Source: DSQQ01 sp964443075 (GTDB lineage Bacteria; Chloroflexota; Anaerolineae; 4572-78; J111). From it: 9,080 nt of DNA. The position numbers and the translations under genes were made by a program. The stretch is taken from contig CAYUCB010000312.1 of NCBI GenBank assembly GCA_964443075.1, forward strand, positions 1-9,080, written 5' to 3'. The stretch's first letter is position 1. Each line of letters starts with the position of its first letter. Shown here piece by piece: positions 3,815-9,080 of the stretch. The notes below the pieces were generated by a model. That model did not search any database, had not been told where the DNA came from, and was given only the letters and a program-made list of their open reading frames with translations.

Positions 3815-5761
3815 ATGAGCGAAGAAGCCGTTAAAGAAACAACAGCAACCGAACCGGTTGAATTTAAAGCCGAAATTCAACAGTTACTCGACATTCTGGT
3901 GCACTCCCTTTACACCGAAAAAGAAATCTTTCTACGCGAACTTATTTCCAATGCCTCAGACGCGCTCAATCGGGTGCAATTTGAGATGCTGACCAACCGC
4001 GATATGCTGGACGAAGAGGCCGAACTGGGTATTTGGCTGGAAGCGGACGAAGCCAGCCGCACCCTGATTATCCGCGATACCGGTATTGGCATGACCCAGA
4101 CCGAAATGGTAGAAAATCTGGGCACCATTGCTCACTCCGGGGCCAAAGATTTTCTAAAAGCAATGGAAGCCGCCGGAAAGAAAGGCCAGAGCGTCACCGC
4201 CGATGTGATCGGTCAGTTTGGGGTTGGCTTTTATTCGGTCTTCATGGCGGCGGAAAAAGTAACCGTCACCTCTCGCTCGTACCGGCCCGAAGCCGAGGCG
4301 GCGGTGTGGGTGTCAACCGGACAGGGCACCTACACGGTTAGCCCCGCCCAAAAGAAAGAACGCGGCACCACCCTCGAAATCACCCTCAAAGAAGAAGCCA
4401 AAGAATTTACCCGTTCTTATCGTCTACGCCAAATTATCAAAACCCACTCCGATTTTGTGGCCTTCCCCATCTACCTGAAAGAAGAAAAACCACCGGCTAA
4501 AGACGAAACCGAAAAGCAAATGGTCTGGAACCAGATAAACCAACAAACGGCCATCTGGCGGCAATCGCCACGAGAGGTAGAGGAGGAAAAGTACAAATCT
4601 TTTTATCACCAGCTTACCCTGGATTTTGGCGACCCACTGCTGCGGCTGCACACTTCGGCGGATGCGCCAGTGCAGTTTTACGCCCTGCTGTTTGTGCCCT
4701 CCAAACGCGATTACCGGCTCTTTGGGACCAAAGACGATTACGGCTTAAAACTTTACACCCGCAAGGTGCTGATTCAAGAAAACTTTAAAGAATTATTACC
4801 CAATTACCTGCGTTTTGTCGAAGGCGTGGTTGATTCTGAGGATTTGCCGCTTAACGTGTCGCGCGAGGCGATTCAATCCACCCCGCTGCTGGAAAAAATC
4901 AAAGCTACCCTGGTGCGCCGCATCGCCAATGAGTTGGGTGAAATTGCAGCCAATAAACCCGATACCTACCGCGATTTCTGGAAAGAATTTGGCAGTTTCA
5001 TAAAAGAAGGCATTGCCATTGACCCGGAAAACAAAGGCAAATTTGTGGATTTACTACGCTTTGCCACCAATCGCAGCACCGCCGCCGATGATTGGGTCTC
5101 GCTGGTCCAATACACCGAGCGCATGAAGCCGGGCCAAACTGAAATCTACTACGTTCTGGGCGATAATTTTCAAACCATCTCTCGCAGCCCCCACCTGGAA
5201 TATTTTAAGAAGCACGATTACGAAGTGCTTTATCTGACCGACCCGCTGGACAGCTTTACTTTAATCAGCCTGACCGAGTATAATGGCAAACCGCTTAAGA
5301 ATGTGGACAACGCCTCGCTGAATTTGCCTGAAGCGTCAAAGGATGCGGCTGAAACCGCCCCCGAAACCATTCCCGGCGACCAGTTTGAGGCGTTGGTGGC
5401 CCGGTTCAAAGCCACCCTGGGCGATAAAGTGGAGGACGTGCGCGAGAGTAAAAGCTTAACCGACAGCCCCTGCCGCCTGGTGAACCCCGCCGACGCCGTG
5501 AACACCAACATGCAGCGAGTGCAGCGGTTTTTAGGCAAAGATTTTGTGGTACCCAAAAAGATTTTAGAAATCAACCGCACCAGCCCGCTGGTTCAAAACG
5601 TTTCGGCTCGGTTGGCGGCCAATGCCGAAGATGCCCTGGTTGACCCGCTAATTGAGCAATTGTATGAAAACGCCCTGGTACAAGAAGGCATCCACCCCAA
5701 CCCGGCGGACATGATTCCCCGCCTGCAAAAACTGATGGAAGCGGCCGCGGCGCTCAAATAA
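3815..5761 (+). CDS. htpG: Molecular chaperone HtpG (Hsp90)
   Basis: HtpG is the bacterial Hsp90: a cytosolic homodimer that clamps around client proteins through ATP-driven opening and closing. The 648 residues are near family length. A 15-residue acidic extension precedes the N-terminal GHKL ATPase domain. The signatures are FLRELISNASDAL (39-51, catalytic Glu42 and Mg-binding Asn46), DTGIGM (88-93), NLGTIAHSGAKDF (101-113) and IGQFGVGFYSVF (132-143). The middle domain has the client and gamma-phosphate contacts, with LNVSREAIQ (346-354) placing the conserved Arg at 350. The C-terminal part, to NALVQEGIHPNPADMIPRLQ, matches the dimerisation region. It lacks the eukaryotic MEEVD tail, as expected. 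TGAGGT (3803-3808) lies six bases upstream of ATG. The gene has its own predicted promoter after the groEL hairpins and ends in a strong intrinsic terminator, so it is probably a separate unit within the chaperone cluster. Confidence 0.97.
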   Translation: MSEEAVKETTATEPVEFKAEIQQLLDILVHSLYTEKEIFLRELISNASDALNRVQFEMLTNRDMLDEEAELGIWLEADEASRTLIIRDTGIGMTQTEMVENLGTIAHSGAKDFLKAMEAAGKKGQSVTADVIGQFGVGFYSVFMAAEKVTVTSRSYRPEAEAAVWVSTGQGTYTVSPAQKKERGTTLEITLKEEAKEFTRSYRLRQIIKTHSDFVAFPIYLKEEKPPAKDETEKQMVWNQINQQTAIWRQSPREVEEEKYKSFYHQLTLDFGDPLLRLHTSADAPVQFYALLFVPSKRDYRLFGTKDDYGLKLYTRKVLIQENFKELLPNYLRFVEGVVDSEDLPLNVSREAIQSTPLLEKIKATLVRRIANELGEIAANKPDTYRDFWKEFGSFIKEGIAIDPENKGKFVDLLRFATNRSTAADDWVSLVQYTERMKPGQTEIYYVLGDNFQTISRSPHLEYFKKHDYEVLYLTDPLDSFTLISLTEYNGKPLKNVDNASLNLPEASKDAAETAPETIPGDQFEALVARFKATLGDKVEDVRESKSLTDSPCRLVNPADAVNTNMQRVQRFLGKDFVVPKKILEINRTSPLVQNVSARLAANAEDALVDPLIEQLYENALVQEGIHPNPADMIPRLQKLMEAAAALK

Positions 5762-5780
5762 AATCCCCCTCGGAGCAGTA

Positions 5781-5810
5781 AAAAACAGGAGCCGATTGGC
5801 TCCTGTTTTT
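5781..5810 (+). terminator. Strong intrinsic terminator after htpG
   Basis: Thirteen perfect base pairs (5781-5793 with 5798-5810) around a GATT loop contain the GC-rich core CAGGAGCC/GGCTCCTG. They are flanked by A5 on the left and T5 on the right, so it could work in both directions. It begins 20 bases past the htpG stop and separates the chaperones from the protease unit. The palindrome GGTTTAAACC (5811-5820) follows at once. Confidence 0.92.
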
Positions 5811-5823
5811 GGTTTAAACCGGG

Positions 5824-5875
5824 TTAGGACTTTTTTACTATGGACAAAAAATAAAATACGGGAGATAAGTCCTAA
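5824..5875. repeat. Inverted repeat TTAGGACTT / AAGTCCTAA upstream of the caspase gene
   Basis: Nine-base perfect arms (5824-5832, 5867-5875) are separated by 34 AT-rich bases. TAAGTTA follows at 5873-5879 and again at 5892-5898. The pair lies 30-80 bases upstream of the predicted -10 and could be a regulator site or an incidental repeat. The remainder of the 5762-6076 gap shows no coding frame or RNA gene that I can recognise. Confidence 0.4.
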
Positions 5876-5903
5876 GTTACAACTCAAGCATTAAGTTATT
5901 TCG

Positions 5904-5912
5904 TGGTATAAT
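5904..5912 (+). promoter_or_regulatory. Predicted extended -10 promoter for the caspase operon
   Basis: TGGTATAAT (5904-5912) combines a perfect -10 hexamer with the TGn extension, which can substitute for a -35. No good -35 box lies 16-18 bases upstream. The predicted start near 5919 leaves a leader of about 158 bases before the ATG at 6077. Confidence 0.5.
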
Positions 5913-6076
5913 CATAACAGAAACCAAAAATTCTGCTTCCCTCCACTTTTTCTATCCGGTTTGCGCCTCTGATTTCGCCAACTATACCCGCAGCTTTCTT
6001 CTAACTCAACCTATCACAATAAATTGCAGGTAACCGTACAGCTTCAAATGTGGGCTAATAGGCTAAAAGAGGGTGT

Positions 6077-7762
6077 ATGACCAAGCGTTCAGCGTTGCTT
6101 ATTGGTAATACCACTTTCGAATATACCGAAACGTTTGCTAACCTGGTCACACCGGCCAATGATGCCGAAGACTTTGCGGTTATTCTGCAACAGTACGGCA
6201 ACTTTGAAATTCAAGACCGGTTGGTCAACGCCCCGGCCGACCTGATGCGACAGAGAATTGAAAGTTTATTCAGCGAGGCTGAAGCGGATGACTTGGTTTT
6301 ACTGTATTACTCCGGCCACGGCTACCGCAGCTCCGACGGGCGATTTTATCTGGTTGCCGCCGACAGCCAGCCGGAGCGCCTGTTATCAACCGGCATTTCA
6401 GAATCATTTATCCGCGAGGTGATGCACGCCAGCCGCGCCCAGCAGCGAGTCATCATCCTGGATTGTTGTTTTAGCGCCAAACTGGCCGAAGGGCGCAAAA
6501 GCGCTGCCCTCGCCGAACCGCTTTTACTGGATGAACTAAGAGCCGGTGCGACAGATATTTTGGCCTCATCCAGGGCCCTGCAACACTCATTTTTTGATAA
6601 AAACAGCCGCAACTCGTTATTTACCCAATTCTTGCTTCAGGGGATTAAAACCGGTCAGGCAGACCGGGATGACGACGGGTATATTGCCATTTACGAGTTG
6701 TTTAACTATGCCGAAAAAGAGGTCAGAACGGTTCGCCGGGATCAACGCCCTTTGAAAGCAGGTGATGGCAAAGTGTGTCTGACCGCCAACCCCACCAAAA
6801 AAACCGCCCAAAATTACCATCACAGCCAGATTCGCAAACTCTTAACCGACGGCTTTACCCCCAGTGAGTTAAAAACTTTTGCTTACGATAACGACGATTT
6901 TAGACCGGTTTACAACAAACTGACCGAAGAAAGTGATAAAGAAAAAATTATTAAAGAATTAATTGACTATGCCGACCGCCAGGAACAACTGGATACCCTG
7001 CTGGCCTGGGCCAAAGAAACCAACCCGGCCAAATATAACCTGTATCAGCCCTACTCAACCTTAGTTCTGCCCCTAACCCTGCCAAATCACCCTAAAGCCC
7101 GCCAGTCAGATCCAAAATATTTCACCGGGCCATTTTATCGCCACCCGGTTTTTATCGTCAGCGCAATAATCACTATTCTGATTATCTTGGGCCTTATTGG
7201 CCTGTTTCGCCCCAAAATTTCTATCCAAACAACATCCCCTACCTTTCCCCTGATCCCAACCCCTACAGCTTTACCTATCGCCCCCGCCACCCTCCCGGTT
7301 ATAACGCTGCTACAATTCGAGCAGACCTTTAGTTCGGCCAGCACCATAGAGGCCGAAGGCAATTATATTGCAATAACACCGCGTCCCCACATAATTTTAA
7401 ATACTCAATTTGTAGATGGTCAAACCAGGCACTTATGGCTCTATATTTGCGAACATAAAGATCAGGGCTTGTGCCAGATTCAAGAATTAAATCTGGCTGG
7501 CGAGAAATGGGATGATTTTGTAACCATAGGGGATAGCGAGGCTTATTGCGCCATCTTTGAGGTGGGATTGGCTGTTTTAAACGAGGAAACTCATCTTTAT
7601 TTACAACAACTGCTCAACCAACGTCAGGAAGGATCTTTACAGCGCAGCTTACTACCCAAAAAGAATGAAGCCCGTGAATGGCACAAAGTGAGAAGAACGT
7701 TGGTTGAGGCTGAAAACTCTGGGGAGAGACCACAACCTGCTGGATGCAAACGATTAGACTGA
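6077..7762 (+). CDS. Caspase-like protease with effector-associated-like domain and one TM segment
   Basis: Residues 1-235 form a caspase/metacaspase p20-like peptidase domain. It opens with KRSALLIGNTTF, carries the catalytic His81 in LLYYSGHGY (75-83), and has the presumed nucleophile Cys131 in VIILDCCFS (125-133). The usual His or Arg after the Cys is Phe here. Residues 249-327 (QIRKLLTDGFTPSELKTFAY, then KEKIIKELIDYADRQEQLDT) look like the short helical effector-associated (death-like) domains described by Aravind and co-workers in bacterial conflict systems; this is a recognition by pattern. Residues 357-377 are a single hydrophobic membrane segment. A Pro/Thr-rich linker (385-407) leads to an unrecognised C-terminal domain (about 408-515) with cysteines at 458, 466 and 491, then a charged tail. 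The protease and helical parts are probably cytosolic and the C-terminal part outside, but flanking charges do not settle orientation. AGAGGG (6068-6073) precedes ATG. A secreted FN3 protein follows 46 bases downstream. Confidence 0.88.
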   Translation: MTKRSALLIGNTTFEYTETFANLVTPANDAEDFAVILQQYGNFEIQDRLVNAPADLMRQRIESLFSEAEADDLVLLYYSGHGYRSSDGRFYLVAADSQPERLLSTGISESFIREVMHASRAQQRVIILDCCFSAKLAEGRKSAALAEPLLLDELRAGATDILASSRALQHSFFDKNSRNSLFTQFLLQGIKTGQADRDDDGYIAIYELFNYAEKEVRTVRRDQRPLKAGDGKVCLTANPTKKTAQNYHHSQIRKLLTDGFTPSELKTFAYDNDDFRPVYNKLTEESDKEKIIKELIDYADRQEQLDTLLAWAKETNPAKYNLYQPYSTLVLPLTLPNHPKARQSDPKYFTGPFYRHPVFIVSAIITILIILGLIGLFRPKISIQTTSPTFPLIPTPTALPIAPATLPVITLLQFEQTFSSASTIEAEGNYIAITPRPHIILNTQFVDGQTRHLWLYICEHKDQGLCQIQELNLAGEKWDDFVTIGDSEAYCAIFEVGLAVLNEETHLYLQQLLNQRQEGSLQRSLLPKKNEAREWHKVRRTLVEAENSGERPQPAGCKRLD

Positions 7763-7808
7763 TTTGAACCGACGTAAGGACTACCCTGACCTCAAGAGGA
7801 GTTATTAT

Positions 7809-8582
7809 ATGACCGCCAAACCTATTAATTGCTTAACTTTGCTGACAATCTGTTTGACCTTGCTTTTGAGCCTGGCTAACCTGGGTAAACCGGCCCAGGC
7901 CAAGCTGGCTCCAACCCCCACCGCTACCTCCATCCCCTTCACCGTTGGCTCAGACTATGGCGATAGTTCTAGGCCATACGTTTTTGAGGTTAGCCAAACC
8001 GGTTGTATTCTGGCCCAAATTTCTTCCTGGTCACCGGTAAAACCCAGTGACACGCCAGCCAAAGAACTGGCCCTGATTCTCAACGGCTCTGACCGCAGCG
8101 GGTATTATAGTCGGACTGATAACAACGCCAGCCCCATTTCACCTTTATGGACCAGTTATGCCGTTTTACCCAGTGACCTTACGCGCGTTAACACCTGGAC
8201 AATTTCAGTATTTAATCTCTCGGGCAGCGGCACCGCCAAAGGAGTCATCCAACTGGACGCTCCCTCTACCCAGATGCCCTGTGAACTACAGGCAGCCATC
8301 GCCTTAAAAAACAAAGTCACCATTGATTTAAGTTGGCGTTACACCGGTTCAGACTCTACCGGTTTTTTTCTGGTCGAACGGTCAGAAACGGGCCGGCCTT
8401 TATCGTGGGATGCCGTCGCCAACTGTCACACCTCCGTGACCAGTTCACTTGATTATTTTTGCACCGACTCCGGGCTGACCAGCGGCGTAAGATATTACTA
8501 TCGCGCCTGCCGGGTAGCCTCAAGCGCTTCATCTTGTGGCAGTACCGATGTTACCCCACCGGTTAGCGCCAGAGTGCGCTGA
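7809..8582 (+). CDS. Secreted PPC-like plus fibronectin type III domain protein
   Basis: I place the start at ATG 7809, not at the in-frame TTG 7764, because AGAGGAG (7795-7801) lies seven bases upstream and because translation then opens directly with a signal peptide. That gives 257 residues. The signal peptide is 1-31, with hydrophobic core LTLLTICLTLLLSLANL and an AQA cleavage site. A Pro/Thr linker (APTPTATSIP) follows. Residues 44-150 look like a PPC-like beta-sandwich, ending TWTISVFNLSGSGTAKGVIQ. Residues about 160-257 form a fibronectin type III domain, with LSWRYTGSDSTGFFLVERS and LTSGVRYYYRACR as the recognisable strands. Six cysteines of the mature chain (66, 158, 206, 218, 234, 243) could form disulfides outside the cell. 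No enzymatic motif is seen; a binding or surface role is likely. It lies 46 bases after the caspase gene on the same strand without a terminator, so the two are probably co-transcribed. Confidence 0.8.
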   Translation: MTAKPINCLTLLTICLTLLLSLANLGKPAQAKLAPTPTATSIPFTVGSDYGDSSRPYVFEVSQTGCILAQISSWSPVKPSDTPAKELALILNGSDRSGYYSRTDNNASPISPLWTSYAVLPSDLTRVNTWTISVFNLSGSGTAKGVIQLDAPSTQMPCELQAAIALKNKVTIDLSWRYTGSDSTGFFLVERSETGRPLSWDAVANCHTSVTSSLDYFCTDSGLTSGVRYYYRACRVASSASSCGSTDVTPPVSARVR

Positions 8583-8598
8583 GGCTAAATTAACTCCC

Positions 8599-9080
8599 CT
8601 ACTTCCAGGTAAAAAAGCGGTGCTCGCTCTCCGGGCTGATGGCTGTGCCAGAGCCGTCATCATTCAGCCGTTCAACCACCACAAACCATTCGTAGCGATT
8701 ATCCGGCCCATCTATCTGGCCAAAAAGCGAGAGGGGGATGGTAAACTCTGGCTCTTTAACATTTGCCCCCTGGTAAGCCGGCTGACCCTGAAAGGGGTAA
8801 ACCAGGCGAACCGCATACTGCTCATCCGGGGCCAATTCTACCGGATTCCACCGCAGCACAATGGTATTCCCCTCAATATAGGCAAAATCATTTTCAGGCT
8901 CGACTAATTCCGGCGCGGCGTCCTTCATCGCCGGGGTGGGCGTCTCCGCCGGAGTAGGGGTTTTCTGTGGCTCTTCTTCAGCTTCGGGGGTATCGGTAGG
9001 GGTATCGGTTGGAGCCGGGGTAGGCGTATCAGTTGGGGCCGGCGTATCGGTGGCGGCAGGGGGGGGGGGATCGGTTGGAA
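8599..9080 (-). CDS. C-terminal part of a Thr/Pro-stalk protein with an FN3-like domain (cut by window edge)
   Basis: The frame is open from the right edge to a TAG at 8599-8601, giving 159 complete codons visible. The ATG at 8928 is internal: the same frame continues upstream through a Thr/Pro/Asp-rich stalk (TDTPAPTDTPTPAPTDTP), an acidic EAEEEP patch and TPTPAETPTPA. The final 109 residues resemble an FN3-like beta-sandwich, with NTIVLRWNPVELAPDEQYAV near the start and YEWFVVVERLNDD near the end. Such stalk-plus-domain ends are common in extracellular parts of Chloroflexota surface proteins and receptor-like kinases; the N-terminal part is outside the window, so no function is assigned. 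The stalk includes an 11-G run (9059-9069, plus strand) encoding consecutive prolines. It converges with the FN3 gene, with only 16 bases between stops and no visible terminator. Confidence 0.75.
   Translation of the reverse strand, partial: PTDPPPPAATDTPAPTDTPTPAPTDTPTDTPEAEEEPQKTPTPAETPTPAMKDAAPELVEPENDFAYIEGNTIVLRWNPVELAPDEQYAVRLVYPFQGQPAYQGANVKEPEFTIPLSLFGQIDGPDNRYEWFVVVERLNDDGSGTAISPESEHRFFTWK
9059..9069. repeat. Homopolymer of 11 G within the stalk coding region
   Basis: Eleven consecutive G on the plus strand encode a run of Pro codons in the minus-strand gene. Tracts of this length are prone to slippage, giving length variation or frameshift in cells, and also to sequencing error. 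The frame is intact at length 11. Confidence 0.85.

Noticed and set aside
7764..7808. TTG at 7764 as start of the secreted FN3 protein
   Set aside because: It would add a charged 15-residue extension before the signal peptide and lacks a ribosome binding site; ATG 7809 has AGAGGAG at good distance.
8536..8907. Plus-strand frame overlapping the end of the FN3 gene
   Set aside because: It is antisense to the FN3-like stalk protein and overlaps the true FN3 gene end; its composition is not protein-like.
8926..8928. ATG at 8928 as start of a 109-residue gene
   Set aside because: The frame stays open to the window edge through a Thr/Pro stalk, so this Met is internal; no ribosome binding site was noted.

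Overview
The window looks like a piece of a bacterial chromosome, most plausibly from a Chloroflexota (Anaerolineae-like) bacterium. That placement is inference. It rests on the moderate GC, on housekeeping chaperones lying beside a caspase-like protease with an effector-associated helical domain, on secreted FN3-type proteins with Thr/Pro stalks, and on intergenic spaces rich in palindromic repeats. No rRNA, tRNA or CRISPR array was seen.

Layout. (1) 1-608, minus strand: the N-terminal half of an ISAs1-family transposase that runs off the left edge. (2) About 688-1110, plus strand: remains of a type II toxin-antitoxin pair. The antitoxin starts very close to the insertion sequence and may have lost its N-terminus. 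The RelE/ParE-like toxin is broken by an exact 8-bp tandem duplication; removing it restores a normal 90-residue toxin. (3) 1111-1478: a structured intergenic region with two predicted promoters, a 27-bp stem-loop kept paired by G.U wobbles, nested inverted repeats and a repeated GTGAC(A/T)GTCAC palindrome, one copy of which sits between the -35 and -10 of the proximal promoter. (4) 1479-5761, plus strand: groES, groEL and htpG, a heat-shock chaperone cluster. A 7-bp-periodic repeat lies between groES and groEL, two hairpins follow groEL, htpG has its own promoter, and a strong intrinsic terminator follows htpG. (5) 6077-8582, plus strand: a two-gene unit with an extended -10 promoter. The first gene encodes a caspase-fold protease fused to an effector-associated-like helical domain, one transmembrane segment and a C-terminal domain. 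The second encodes a secreted protein with a PPC-like domain followed by an FN3 domain. (6) 8599-9080, minus strand, convergent: the C-terminal end of a protein with a Thr/Pro-rich stalk and an FN3-like domain, carrying an 11-G homopolymer.

How it fits together. GroES/GroEL and HtpG are cytosolic folding machines that are probably stress induced. No CIRCE operator is visible, so control may run through the unfamiliar palindromes and leader structures. The caspase-EAD-TM protein and its secreted partner are the best candidate for a little-described system: a membrane-anchored protease effector that could be coupled to an exported, adhesion-type protein.
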